Origin: Cellulomonas sp. PhB150
GTDB taxonomy: Bacteria; Actinomycetota; Actinomycetes; Actinomycetales; Cellulomonadaceae
Direction of reading: 5' to 3'
Assembly: GCF_003755175.1 (NCBI RefSeq)
Contig: NZ_RKHX01000003.1
Coordinates: forward strand, 310,001-374,000
DNA: 64,000 nt
The position numbers and the translations under genes were made by a program. Shown piece by piece: positions 24,920 through 33,382 of this stretch (the stretch's first letter is position 1; each line of letters opens with the position of its first letter). The notes under the pieces were generated by a model that was given only the letters and a program-made list of their open reading frames with translations, ran no database searches and was not told the origin of the DNA.

Positions 24920-25891
24920 ATGTACCTGCACGTCCAACGTCTCATCCACGACATCGTCGCCGACGAGCCCGATCCCGCAGCTGCCAACGCGCTCCAGGAG
25001 GGTCTGGGCGGGCAGTTCGGCGAGATGCGCACGATGATGCAGTACCTGTTCCAGAGCATCAACTTCCGCGGCCCGGCCGCCAAGCCGTACCGCGACCTGC
25101 TGCAGGGGATCGGCACGGAGGAGATCAGCCACGTCGAGCTCATCGGCACGACGATCGCCCGGCTGCTCGACGGGTCCCCGCGCTACAACGGCAAGAAGAC
25201 CGACCCGCTCGACAAGCCGGGCGCCGGCGGCGACGTCCCCCTGAGCCTGGCCCTCGACCAGGGCAACATCCACCACTGGCTCGTGGCCTCGCAGGGTGCG
25301 CTCCCGGTCGACTCGGCCGGCAACCCGTGGAGCGGCTCCTACGTCTACAACTCGGGCAACCTGGTCCTCGACCTGCTGTACAACCTGATGCTCGAGTCCA
25401 CGGGCCGGCTGCAGAAGTGCCGGATCTACGAGATGACGGACAACAAGACGGCGCGCTCGACGATCGCCTACCTGATCGTGCGTGACCAGGCGCACGAGAA
25501 CGCGTACGCGAGGGCGCTCGAGACGCTCGGCGTCGACTGGGGCAAGCTGCTGCCGATCCCGAAGACGAACGCGGAGCGCTTCCCCGAGGTGAAGAAGCTG
25601 GTGGACCTCGGCCTGCAGAGCAAGCAGTACTCGTTCGACCTGACCGCCTCCTCCGAGGCCGGGAAGATCTTCCAGGGCATGTCGCCGTCGAAGGACGGCA
25701 CCACGCTCGACGCGAGCGAGCAGGCGCCGGCTGGTGTTCCCTCGACGATCGCCGAGGAGCGGTTCGAGGAGTTCTCCCCCGGCCTGGACACCGAGCTGCT
25801 CGCGCTCATCCAGGCCACAGCCGACCTCGAGATGGCAGACATGATGCCGCCGCTCTACGCGCCGGTGCCGCCGGAGACACCCACCACCTGA
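24920..25891 (+). CDS. Manganese catalase (dimanganese, ferritin-like fold)
   Basis: Non-heme catalase of 323 residues that splits hydrogen peroxide at a dimanganese centre. Ligands visible in the four-helix bundle are E35 (QFGEMRTMMQY), E68 and H71 (GTEEISHVE). A second set lies in LMLESTGRLQKCRIYEM and RDQAHENAYA. Length is normal for the family. The ATG at 24920 follows a GAGGG ribosome site. A hairpin terminator follows immediately, so it is monocistronic. It fits the oxidative-stress character of its neighbours and would need a supply of manganese. Confidence 0.95.
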   Translation: MYLHVQRLIHDIVADEPDPAAANALQEGLGGQFGEMRTMMQYLFQSINFRGPAAKPYRDLLQGIGTEEISHVELIGTTIARLLDGSPRYNGKKTDPLDKPGAGGDVPLSLALDQGNIHHWLVASQGALPVDSAGNPWSGSYVYNSGNLVLDLLYNLMLESTGRLQKCRIYEMTDNKTARSTIAYLIVRDQAHENAYARALETLGVDWGKLLPIPKTNAERFPEVKKLVDLGLQSKQYSFDLTASSEAGKIFQGMSPSKDGTTLDASEQAPAGVPSTIAEERFEEFSPGLDTELLALIQATADLEMADMMPPLYAPVPPETPTT

Positions 25892-25898
25892 CACGCTC

Positions 25899-25931
25899 CG
25901 GTCGCGCCCGACACCTGCTCGGGCGCGACCG
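25899..25931 (+). terminator. Terminator after manganese catalase
   Basis: CGGTCGCGCCCGA pairs perfectly with TCGGGCGCGACCG around a 7-nt loop, starting 8 bp after the catalase stop. The stem is long and GC-rich with no T-tract, as usual in actinobacteria. Confidence 0.8.
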
Positions 25932-26000
25932 TCGCGTCCGACCGCCTCACGATCGGATCCCCTTGACCTACCACGTCGCGTCCTGGTCCACGGACTGGGC

Positions 26001-26651
26001 ATGTCGCACCGCTATCTCGCCCGTCTCCACCGGGAGCTCGTTCGTGAGGGAGCAGTCCACAGCGTCGTCCTGCCAGGCTTCGGGGGAACGCGCAAACCCT
26101 CCGGCGTGATGTCCGTCCCTGACGGAGCAGCGCTCCTGGGGGAAGCGCTGGATGCGCTGGGCATCGCCTGCGCCGTCCTCGTCGGCCACTCCATGGGCGC
26201 CCAGTTCGTCACCGAGCTCGCGGTGCAGCGGCCGTCCCTGGTCACGCACCTCGTCCTCGTCGGCCCCGTGACCGACCGCGCCCGCGCCCGACCGCTGGCC
26301 CAGGCCCTCGACCTGACGCGGAACTCCCTCCGGGAGTCGCCGTCGGGCAACGCGCTCACCGTGACCGACTACCTTCGGTGCGGTCCGCGCTGGTACCTGA
26401 CCGAGCTGGCGCCGATGCTGGAGTACCGCACGGACGAGAGGTTGCGGCGCGTCACGGCGCCCACGCTCGTGCTCCGCGGAGGTAACGATCCCGTCGCCCG
26501 GGGCCCGTGGTGTGCGCACCTGGCGGGTGCGGCGCCGGCAGGCACACTCGTGGAGATCCCCCGCCACCGGCATCTCGTCCAGCACACGGCCGCGCACGCC
26601 ACGGCTGCCGTGGTCGTTGAGCACTCCCGTCAGGATCTCGCGATCGGGTAG
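26001..26651 (+). CDS. Alpha/beta hydrolase with missing or unconventional start
   Basis: Hydrolase-fold protein of 216 residues when read from the ATG at 26001. The nucleophile elbow is VLVGHSMGAQF, the acid is in LVLRGGNDPVARG, and the histidine lies in RHRHLVQH. The frame continues open upstream and encodes RRVLVHGLG just before the ATG, which is the conserved oxyanion HG motif of the fold. The real protein should therefore begin earlier. There is no ATG, GTG or TTG in that frame between the catalase stop and the motif. A TTG at 25963 is in another frame and would give a sensible N-terminus (TYHV) if one base were inserted. The gene may use a CTG start, carry a frameshift, or be decayed at its 5' end. 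Confidence 0.6.
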   Translation: MSHRYLARLHRELVREGAVHSVVLPGFGGTRKPSGVMSVPDGAALLGEALDALGIACAVLVGHSMGAQFVTELAVQRPSLVTHLVLVGPVTDRARARPLAQALDLTRNSLRESPSGNALTVTDYLRCGPRWYLTELAPMLEYRTDERLRRVTAPTLVLRGGNDPVARGPWCAHLAGAAPAGTLVEIPRHRHLVQHTAAHATAAVVVEHSRQDLAIG

Positions 26652-26656
26652 TCCCG

Positions 26657-26684
26657 GGGGCGGCGATGACGTCACCCCCGCCCC
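26657..26684 (+). terminator. Possible hairpin after the alpha/beta hydrolase
   Basis: GGGGCGG pairs with CCGCCCC across a 14-nt loop, 6 bp after the hydrolase stop. The stem is short and would be a modest terminator. The remaining 85 bp up to the next gene probably carry its promoter, but I see no clear boxes. Confidence 0.4.
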
Positions 26685-26768
26685 GGTTGCGCGGACTGCG
26701 TGCCGTGCGAAAGTGAGCGGGAGGCCGCTCAGGACAGGGGCGCGCCACACGCGCACGAAAGAGTGACG

Positions 26769-27785
26769 ATGAAACTGCCCCACCCTCGCGGCTCCCTCAG
26801 CCATGCCGTGATCGACCTGCTGAGCTCCCCGGTCGCTACCTCGAACCAGCCGCGGCTGGCGGACGAGGCCTCCACCGCGGTGGGGGCGACGTCGGACATC
26901 GTGACCGACGACGACCTCCAGATCGCGCTCTACGTCATGTACGAGCTCTCCTACCGGGGCTTCGACGGCGTCGACGACGACTGGGAGTGGGACCCTGAGC
27001 TGCTGCGGGCTCGCCGCGTGCTCGAGGATGCCTTCGAAGCGGCGGTGCGAAGCCGCGTGCAGGTGCCCACCGACGTCGCGCCGGAGCGTGCCGCCGTCGC
27101 GACCACCCTGTTCGCGATGACCGCCCCCACCCCGGGGCCGAGCGTCGCCCGATACGTCGCCAAGCGCGCGACGCGCGAACAGCTCGACGAGCTCCTCGTC
27201 CTGCGCTCGATCTACCAGCTCAAGGAGGCGGACCCCCACACGTGGGCCATCCCCCGGCTGACCGGCGGCCCCAAGGCGGCACTCGTCGAGATCCAGGCCG
27301 ACGAGTACGGCGGCGGCGACCCGGAGCGGATGCACTGCGAGCTGTTCGCACGCACGATGCGCGGCGCCGGGCTCGACGCGGAGTACGGCGCCTACGTCGA
27401 GCGGATCCCCGCGATCACCCTCGCCACGCTGAACCTCATGTCCCTGTTCGGCCTGCACCGCCGCCTGCGCGGCGCGACCGCCGGGCACCTCGCGGCGTTC
27501 GAGATGACGTCCTCCCTGCCGAACCGCCTTTACGGCGACGGGTTCCGGCGGCACGGGTTCGACGAGGGCACCACGGAGTACTTCGACGAGCACGTCGAGG
27601 CGGACGCGGTGCACGAGCAGATCGCCGGCCGCGACCTGGCCGGAGCGCTGGCCCAGCAGGAGCCCGAGCTGTGCGAGGACATCCTGTTCGGCGCGGCGGC
27701 CTGCCTCTACCTGGACGACCTCGGCGGCGAGCACACGCTGTCCGCGTGGACTGCCGGGCGCTCGGCCCTGCGAGGGATCGCGTGA
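26769..27785 (+). CDS. Iron-containing redox enzyme family protein (heme-oxygenase-like diiron fold)
   Basis: All-helical protein of 338 residues of the heme-oxygenase-like diiron (HDO) group, annotated in databases as iron-containing redox enzymes. Candidate metal ligands are the acidic and histidine residues in YVMYELSYRGFD, LVEIQADEYGGG, PERMHCELFAR and EYFDEHVEADAVHE, in the order typical of the family. HDO enzymes perform oxidative chemistry such as N-oxygenation or C-C cleavage on small substrates. The ATG at 26769 begins a two-gene unit: its stop overlaps the start of a CDGSH iron-sulfur protein (GTGA). The pair suggests the CDGSH protein supplies electrons or iron. The substrate is unknown. 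Confidence 0.8.
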   Translation: MKLPHPRGSLSHAVIDLLSSPVATSNQPRLADEASTAVGATSDIVTDDDLQIALYVMYELSYRGFDGVDDDWEWDPELLRARRVLEDAFEAAVRSRVQVPTDVAPERAAVATTLFAMTAPTPGPSVARYVAKRATREQLDELLVLRSIYQLKEADPHTWAIPRLTGGPKAALVEIQADEYGGGDPERMHCELFARTMRGAGLDAEYGAYVERIPAITLATLNLMSLFGLHRRLRGATAGHLAAFEMTSSLPNRLYGDGFRRHGFDEGTTEYFDEHVEADAVHEQIAGRDLAGALAQQEPELCEDILFGAAACLYLDDLGGEHTLSAWTAGRSALRGIA

Positions 27786-27982
27786 CGGGCACGCGCCCGA
27801 CGACGATCGTCGCGTGCCCGGACGGACCGATCTTGGTCCGCGGCGACGCGCGTCTCGTCGACGAGGACGGCAAGCCGGTCGAGCGGCGGCGGGCGACGAT
27901 CGCGCTGTGCCGGTGCGGCGCCTCGGCGATCAGACCGTTCTGCGACGGCACCCACAAGGCGATCGGCTTCAGCGCACCCTGA
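27782..27982 (+). CDS. CDGSH iron-sulfur (mitoNEET-like) protein
   Basis: Small protein of 66 residues with one complete CDGSH [2Fe-2S] site: C43, C45, C54 and H58 in CRCGASAIRPFCDGTH, with the conserved S48 and P52. The three-Cys one-His cluster can transfer electrons or hand over its cluster. It starts with a GTG inside the stop of the diiron enzyme gene, so the two are made together. It has no membrane anchor. It is the last gene of the unit and converges on the HAD phosphatase gene 6 bp away. Confidence 0.9.
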   Translation: MTGTRPTTIVACPDGPILVRGDARLVDEDGKPVERRRATIALCRCGASAIRPFCDGTHKAIGFSAP

Positions 27983-27988
27983 TCGGGG

Positions 27989-28786
27989 TCAGACCAGGAA
28001 GCTCCGCAGCACCTCGAGCGCGCCGTCGTCGTCGATCGTCCCGGTGACCTCGTCGGCCGCGGCCCGGACCGACGCCGTCGCGTGGCCCATGGCGACGCCG
28101 CGGGCGGCCCAGCGCAGCATCTGCACATCGTTGCCGCCGTCGCCGATCGCCGCGGTCTCGAACGGCTCGACCCCGAGGGTCCGCCGGATCGCCTCGAGCG
28201 CGCTCGCCTTGGAGACCCCGCCGGGCGTCAGGTCGAGCCAGGCGCTGTAGCCGACCGCGTACTCGACCTCCTGCAGGCCGACGCGCTCGACGAGCTCGTG
28301 GAACTCCTCGGGGCTGGCGCCGGGCGCTCGGATCACGACGCGGGTGGCCGGGGTCGTCAGCAGCTCGTCGAACGAGACGACCTGCTTGGTACCGGACAGC
28401 TCGCCCTCGGGGAACTCGCCCGTGAGCCGGAACCCCACCCCGAGGTCCTCGACCGCGTACAGCGCGTCCGGCAGCTCGAGCGCGAGAGCGCGCAGGGCGG
28501 GCGCGGGGTCGAAGGTGACGACGTCGGTGATCTCGTACCCGTCCGGCAGGGCGGGGTCGAGGCGCGAGGTCACCGCGCCGTTGGAGCTGACCGCCCACCC
28601 GGTGGACAGGCCCAGCTCGCGGGCGATCGGGATCGTGGCGTGCACCCCGCGGCCCGTGGCCAGCACCACGTGCCGACCGGCGTCGCGCAGGGCACCCACC
28701 GCCTCATGGACGGCCTCGGTGATCACCCCGTCGTACGACATCAGCGTGCCGTCGATGTCCAGGGCGATCATCCGAGCGCGGCTCAC
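27989..28786 (-). CDS. HAD-superfamily phosphatase, Cof type
   Basis: Haloacid-dehalogenase phosphatase of 265 residues with a C2B (Cof-type) cap. Motif I is ALDIDGTLM, motif II is VLATGRG, motif III lysine is in GGVSKASAL, and motif IV is [11 protein letters not shown]. The GTG at 28786 overlaps the serS stop by 4 bp, so translation is coupled to seryl-tRNA synthetase. This serS/HAD order is common in actinobacteria. Cof-type enzymes hydrolyse sugar phosphates, flavin precursors or pyridoxal phosphate; the substrate is not predictable here. Confidence 0.9.
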   Translation of the reverse strand: MSRARMIALDIDGTLMSYDGVITEAVHEAVGALRDAGRHVVLATGRGVHATIPIARELGLSTGWAVSSNGAVTSRLDPALPDGYEITDVVTFDPAPALRALALELPDALYAVEDLGVGFRLTGEFPEGELSGTKQVVSFDELLTTPATRVVIRAPGASPEEFHELVERVGLQEVEYAVGYSAWLDLTPGGVSKASALEAIRRTLGVEPFETAAIGDGGNDVQMLRWAARGVAMGHATASVRAAADEVTGTIDDDGALEVLRSFLV

Positions 28787-30066
28787 TTCACCGGCTCCAG
28801 CACCTCGAGGCCGCCGAGGTAGGGCCGCAGCCCCACCGGCACATAGATCGAGCCGTCCTCCTGCTGGTGGTTCTCCAGCAGCGCGACGAGCCAGCGGGTG
28901 GTGGCCAGCGTGCCGTTGAGCGTGGCGACGGGCCGCACGGACCCGTCGGCCGTCCGCTCGCGCACCCCCAGGCGGCGGGCCTGGTACGTGGTGCAGTTCG
29001 AGGTGGAGGTCAGCTCGAGGTAGCGCTGCTGGCTCGGCAGCCACGCCTCGCAGTCGAACTTGCGGGCCGCGCTCGAGCCGAGGTCGCCCGCGGCGGTGTC
29101 GATGACCCGGTAGGGCAGCTCCGCGAGCGCGAGCATCTCCTGCTCCCAGCCCAGCAGGCGGCGGTGCTCGTCGGCCGCGTCCTCGACCGTCGTGTAGACG
29201 AACGCCTCGACCTTGTGGAACTGGTGCACGCGGATGATGCCGCGGGTGTCCTTGCCGTACGAGCCGGCCTCGCGCCGGTAGCAGGCCGACCAGCCCGCGT
29301 ACCGCAGCGGGCCGCCCGACAGGTCCAGGATCTCGCCGCTGTGGTAGCCCGCGAGGGCCACCTCCGAGGTGCCGACCAGGTAGAGGTCGTCGGCCTCGAG
29401 CCGGTAGATCTCGTCGGCGTGCGCACCCAGGAACCCGGTGCCCGCCATGACCTCGGGCTTGACGAGCGTGGGGGTGATGACCGGGGTGAAGCCGGCCGCG
29501 AGCGCGCGGTCGACGGCGGCGTTGAGCAGCGCGAGCTCGAGGCGCGCGCCGATGCCAGTGAGGTAGTAGAACCGCGCGCCGGACACCTTGGCGCCACGCT
29601 CGGTGTCGATCGCCTTGAGGCTCTCGCCGAGGTCCAGGTGGTCGCGCACGACGAAGTCCGCGCCGTACTCGGCCGCGAAGTCGCGGGGCGTGCCGACGTG
29701 CTCGAGCACCACGAAGTCGTTCTCGCCGCCCGCGGGGACGCCGTCCTCGATGACGTTGCCGATCCGGCGGGCCAGCTCGGTGGAGCGCTCCTCGGCGGCG
29801 TCCGCATCGGCCTGCAGGGCCTTGACCCGCTCCGACAGCGCCCGGCCGTGCGCGAGCAGCGCCTGCTTCTCGTCGCCCTTGGCGGCGGCGACGAGCTTGC
29901 CGTGGGACTTCTGCTCGGCGCGCAGGGTCTCGTACTCGGTCAGGGACGAGCGACGCAGCGCGTCGGCGTCGAGGACCTGGTCGACGAGGCCGGGGTCGTC
30001 GCCCCGCGCGACCTGGCTGGCGCGCACGACGTCGGGATCATCACGGAGCAGACGGAGATCGATCAC
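28783..30066 (-). CDS. serS: Seryl-tRNA synthetase
   Basis: Class II aminoacyl-tRNA synthetase of 427 residues that charges tRNA-Ser (and tRNA-Sec where present). The N-terminal coiled-coil arm covers about residues 30-100. Catalytic motifs are GTSEVALAG, motif 2 around HQFHKVEAF, and motif 3 with [14 protein letters not shown] and [13 protein letters not shown]. The start chosen is the GTG at 30066 ([10 protein letters not shown]), which matches the family N-terminus and has an AGGG ribosome site eight bases upstream. It is essential and normal in length. It is followed by the coupled HAD gene. Confidence 0.97.
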   Translation of the reverse strand: MIDLRLLRDDPDVVRASQVARGDDPGLVDQVLDADALRRSSLTEYETLRAEQKSHGKLVAAAKGDEKQALLAHGRALSERVKALQADADAAEERSTELARRIGNVIEDGVPAGGENDFVVLEHVGTPRDFAAEYGADFVVRDHLDLGESLKAIDTERGAKVSGARFYYLTGIGARLELALLNAAVDRALAAGFTPVITPTLVKPEVMAGTGFLGAHADEIYRLEADDLYLVGTSEVALAGYHSGEILDLSGGPLRYAGWSACYRREAGSYGKDTRGIIRVHQFHKVEAFVYTTVEDAADEHRRLLGWEQEMLALAELPYRVIDTAAGDLGSSAARKFDCEAWLPSQQRYLELTSTSNCTTYQARRLGVRERTADGSVRPVATLNGTLATTRWLVALLENHQQEDGSIYVPVGLRPYLGGLEVLEPVK

Positions 30067-30091
30067 CTGCGTCACCCTACCGACGCGAGCA

Positions 30092-30125
30092 GGTGGCCCC
30101 GACCTCATACCCGGTCAGGGCCACC
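30092..30125 (-). terminator. Hairpin after the alkylsulfatase gene
   Basis: GGTGGCCC and GGGCCACC form a perfect 8-bp stem with an 18-nt loop. It lies between the stop of the sulfatase gene and the serS start and should separate the two transcripts. Confidence 0.5.
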
Positions 30126-30135
30126 CGCGACGCGA

Positions 30136-32028
30136 TCAGGGCAGGACGATGTCGAACGCGGGGTCCGGGTCGTCGAGCGAGCCCAGCAGGCTCGACCAGC
30201 GGCCGGAGTCGCCGTCGGCGGTGATCGAGCCGTCGGCGACCGACGCCTCGAACTTCCCGGGCACGACCGCCGCGAGCGTGAAGCTGAGCCGGTCGGCCGT
30301 CAGCGTCAGGTCAGGCACGGCCGGGTCGTGCGGGCTCGGCAGCTCGTGCGAGAGCACACCGTTGGCGAGGCGCACCCGGTACGCCGTGCCGTCGATGACC
30401 CAGTCCGTCAGCAGCTTCTCGTCCCACGAGCCGGGGCCGTCGACGCGGATGGCGAGGGCGTCGAAGACCTGGTCGATCGTCAGGGCCGCGAGGATGTCCG
30501 CCGAGGCGGTCTGGGCCGGCGTGCCGAAGTTGCCCGAGCGCAGCTCGACGGCACCCGAGAGGAAGAAGTTCCGCCACGTGCCGTTCTCGGAGCCGTACCC
30601 GAGCTGGGTGTAGGTGTCGGCGAGCAGGGCGGAGGCGGCGGAGGCGGCGGGGTCGGCCGGGTCGGCGAACAGCACGTGGTTGAGCACGGTCGCCGCCCAG
30701 CGGTAGTCGCCGTCGTCGAACGCCGCCTGGGCCGTGGCGACGGCAGCCTGCGCCCCGCCGAACGCCGCGACGTAGCGCGTCGCCAGCTCGACCGGCGGGT
30801 GCTCCCACAGGTGGGCGGGGTTGCCGTCGAACCAGCCCATGTAGCGCTGGTAGATCGCCTTGACGTTGTGGCTGACCGAGCCGTAGTAGCCGTGCGTCCC
30901 CCACGCCTTCTCGAGCGCGGGCGGCATGACGATGGACTCCGCGATCTCCGCGCCGACCCAGCCCTGGTTGATGCGTCGCAGGGTCTGGTCGTGCAGGTAG
31001 GCGTAGAGGTCGCGCTGGGTGGACAGGAACGCGACGAGCTCGTCGCGCCCCCACGTCGGCCAGTGGTGCGACGCGAACACGACCTCGCTCTGGTAGCCGT
31101 GGAGGTTGATCGCCTCGGTGAGGTAGGCCGACCACACGTGCGGGTCGCGGACGACCGCGCCGCGCAGCGTCAGCAGGTTGTGCAGGGTGTGCGTCGCGTT
31201 CTCGGCCATGCAGAGCGCCTTGAACCCGGGGAAGAAGAAGTTCATCTCGCTCGGCGCCTCGGTGCCGGGCGTCATCTGGAAGACGATCTCCACGCCGTCG
31301 ACCGTCTCGGTCTGGCCGGTGCTCGTGATGTCCAAGGTGGGAGCGATGAGCGAGATCGTGCCGGTGCTCGTCGTCTGGCCGAGCCCGGCGCCGACCTGGC
31401 CGTCGGCGCCCTTCTCGAGGGCGGCGCCGTACATGTAGCCGGCGCGGCGGGACATCGCAGTGCCGGCGTAGACGTTCTCCGCGACGGCGTGCTCCATGAA
31501 TCCGGACGGCGCCAGGATCGGGCAGCGGCCCGCCTCGACGTCCTCGAGCGTCGTGACGCCCTTGACGCCGCCGAAGTGGTCGACGTGCGAGTGCGTGTAG
31601 ATCACCGCGGTCACCGGCCGGTCACCGCGGTTGCCGCGGTACATCTCGAGCGCCGCTGCCGCGGTCTCCACCGAGATCAACGGGTCGATGACGATGACAC
31701 CCGTCTCCCCCTCGACGAACGTGATGTTCGACAGGTCCAGACCCCGGACCTGGTAGATCCCCTCGACGACCTCGTAGAGGCCCGCCTGGGCGACCAGGCC
31801 GCTCTGCCGCCACAGGCTCGGGTGGACGGTGCCGGGGTTCTCGCCCTCGAGGAACCCGTAGCCGGCGACGTCCCAGAGCACGCGACCGTCGCCGTCGACG
31901 ACCTGCGGTGGTGCGGGGACGAGGAGGCCACGCGAGGCGGCTTCGGCGTCCCGCGTGTCGTCGAACGGCAGGGACTCGCGAGCGGCGTCGTGCGTCGCCC
32001 GGACCGCAGCGCTGACTGCGTCTGACAT
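30136..32028 (-). CDS. Linear primary-alkylsulfatase, SdsA1-like (metallo-beta-lactamase fold)
   Basis: Enzyme of 630 residues that would hydrolyse linear alkyl sulfates such as dodecyl sulfate to alcohol and sulfate. The binuclear zinc motif is THSHVDHFGG (near residues 145-154). Downstream ligands lie in DVEAGRCPILAP and NFFFPGFKAL. A central dimerisation region (VSHNVKAIYQRYMGWFDGNP) and a C-terminal SCP2-like lipid-binding domain (DLTLTADRLSFTL) complete the usual three-domain layout. Unlike Pseudomonas SdsA1 it has no signal peptide, so it appears cytoplasmic. It is divergent from a lipid kinase gene. Confidence 0.92.
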   Translation of the reverse strand: MSDAVSAAVRATHDAARESLPFDDTRDAEAASRGLLVPAPPQVVDGDGRVLWDVAGYGFLEGENPGTVHPSLWRQSGLVAQAGLYEVVEGIYQVRGLDLSNITFVEGETGVIVIDPLISVETAAAALEMYRGNRGDRPVTAVIYTHSHVDHFGGVKGVTTLEDVEAGRCPILAPSGFMEHAVAENVYAGTAMSRRAGYMYGAALEKGADGQVGAGLGQTTSTGTISLIAPTLDITSTGQTETVDGVEIVFQMTPGTEAPSEMNFFFPGFKALCMAENATHTLHNLLTLRGAVVRDPHVWSAYLTEAINLHGYQSEVVFASHHWPTWGRDELVAFLSTQRDLYAYLHDQTLRRINQGWVGAEIAESIVMPPALEKAWGTHGYYGSVSHNVKAIYQRYMGWFDGNPAHLWEHPPVELATRYVAAFGGAQAAVATAQAAFDDGDYRWAATVLNHVLFADPADPAASAASALLADTYTQLGYGSENGTWRNFFLSGAVELRSGNFGTPAQTASADILAALTIDQVFDALAIRVDGPGSWDEKLLTDWVIDGTAYRVRLANGVLSHELPSPHDPAVPDLTLTADRLSFTLAAVVPGKFEASVADGSITADGDSGRWSSLLGSLDDPDPAFDIVLP

Positions 32029-32129
32029 GGCTCCTCCAAGGTGGTGCGGCTGGTCAAACCGACCTTAGGCCCCAGAGCGCCCGGAGGTGGGCCCTCGCCC
32101 AGATCGCGCCCGCCCCGTAGATTGCGCCT

Positions 32130-33281
32130 GTGACCTGGGTCGGATGGGTGTCGATCGCCGCCGGAGTGCTGGCCGTGGCTGCCATCTGCATCGCCGTGGT
32201 CGTCTACCGCCGGCAGGGGTCCCTGCACCGCCGCCTCGAGTCCGGGGTGAGCCCGGCCGCCCGCGGCCTCGCGCAGGAGGTCGACGAGGGCGGCGCGCTC
32301 GTCGCGTTCGTCGCCAACCCCTCCAAGCCCGACGCCGCCGACCTGCACGCCGGCGTCCGCCGCACCGCCCAGGAGCTGGGCCTCGCCGAGCCCATGTGGC
32401 TCGAGACGACGATCGAGGACCCGGGCGTGGGCCAGACCCGCCAGGCCGTGGCGGCGGGCGCGGACGTCGTGGTCGCCGTCGGGGGGGACGGCACAGTCCG
32501 GGCCGTGGCCGAGGGGCTCGTCGGCACGCGGGTCCCGATGGGGCTGGTGCCGATCGGCACGGGCAACCTGCTCGCGCGCAACCTCGACCTGCCCCTGGGA
32601 GACCCGCTCGCCGCGCTCCGCATCGCGCTGACCGGCCGGGACCGGACCATCGACGTGGGCTGGCTGCGCGTGCTGCGGTTCGAGTCCGAGGTCAAGGACA
32701 AGGTCGCCGAGGCGGCCGACGAGCTGCCGCCCGACTCCGACCAGCCGCGCGACCACATCTTCCTGGTCATCGCCGGGCTCGGCTTCGACGCCGCGATGGT
32801 CGCCGACGCGGACCCCACCCTCAAGGCCAAGGTCGGCTGGATCGCCTACTTCGTCGCGGGGATCCGCCACCTGCGCGGCGACCGGACCCGCGTGCACGTG
32901 CGGGTCGACGACGAGAAGGCGACCACGACCCGGTTGCGCAGCCTGCTCGTGGGCAACTGCGGCAAGCTCCCCGGCGGCCTGGTCCTGCTGCCCGACGCGC
33001 AGCTGGACGACGGCTGGCTCGACCTCGCCGCGATCGACGCCCGCGGCGGGATCGCGGGCTGGGCGCAGCTCTTCGGCGAGGTGGTGCTGCAGGGCTGGGG
33101 CGTGCCGAGCAGCCGGGCGCCGAAGATCGGCCGCATCGACCACCGGCGCGCGCGCGAGGTGCGGATCGTGGTCCCGGGCGGCGAGCACGCGCAGGTCGAC
33201 GGCGACGTCGTGGGGCGCGTCGTGGAGGTCGCGGCTCGCGTGGACCCCGGTGCCCTGGTGGTCCGGGTCGCGGCGGTCTGA
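32130..33281 (+). CDS. Diacylglycerol kinase family lipid kinase, membrane-anchored
   Basis: DAGK-catalytic-domain protein of 383 residues. An N-terminal membrane helix (about residues 4-25) precedes the kinase domain. Motifs are VAFVANPSKPDA, VVAVGGDGTVRAVAEGL (GGDGT near 119-123) and VPIGTGNLLARNL, with the nucleotide-binding GLGFDAAMV later. Members phosphorylate diacylglycerol, sphingoid bases or similar lipids. The GTG at 32130 starts just before the helix. The helR gene follows on the same strand after 101 bp but has its own promoter element, so it need not depend on this transcript. Confidence 0.88.
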   Translation: MTWVGWVSIAAGVLAVAAICIAVVVYRRQGSLHRRLESGVSPAARGLAQEVDEGGALVAFVANPSKPDAADLHAGVRRTAQELGLAEPMWLETTIEDPGVGQTRQAVAAGADVVVAVGGDGTVRAVAEGLVGTRVPMGLVPIGTGNLLARNLDLPLGDPLAALRIALTGRDRTIDVGWLRVLRFESEVKDKVAEAADELPPDSDQPRDHIFLVIAGLGFDAAMVADADPTLKAKVGWIAYFVAGIRHLRGDRTRVHVRVDDEKATTTRLRSLLVGNCGKLPGGLVLLPDAQLDDGWLDLAAIDARGGIAGWAQLFGEVVLQGWGVPSSRAPKIGRIDHRRAREVRIVVPGGEHAQVDGDVVGRVVEVAARVDPGALVVRVAAV

Positions 33282-33311
33282 CCTTCCGCTTCCAAGATAT
33301 AGAGCACCGGG

Positions 33312-33331
33312 GGGGCTTGCCGCAAGGCCCC
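33312..33331 (+). promoter_or_regulatory. Rifamycin-associated element (RAE)
   Basis: GGGGCTTGCCGCAAGGCCCC lies about 50 bp upstream of the helR start. It is one base different from the RAE consensus as I remember it (GGGGCTTGCGGCAAGGCCCC), the inverted repeat that governs rifamycin-inducible genes such as rph, rox, arr and helR in actinomycetes. The AT-rich stretch AAGATATAGA (33294-33303), rare in this DNA, lies just upstream and probably includes the -10 box. The palindrome could be mistaken for the terminator of the preceding kinase gene. Confidence 0.85.
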
Positions 33332-33382
33332 CCTCGTGGCGAAGAATCGCCCGCCGAAGCCCGACCGGCGAGCGGAGACCCG

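Noticed and set aside
28783-30066. tRNA genes near serS and elsewhere in the window
   Set aside because: I searched by eye for GTTCGAATC-type T-loops with matching acceptor stems and found none; a dedicated tRNA scan would settle it.
33309-33333. Simple terminator after the diacylglycerol kinase gene
   Set aside because: The palindrome matches the rifamycin-associated element and lies near the helR start, so the regulatory reading is better, though it may also pause transcription.
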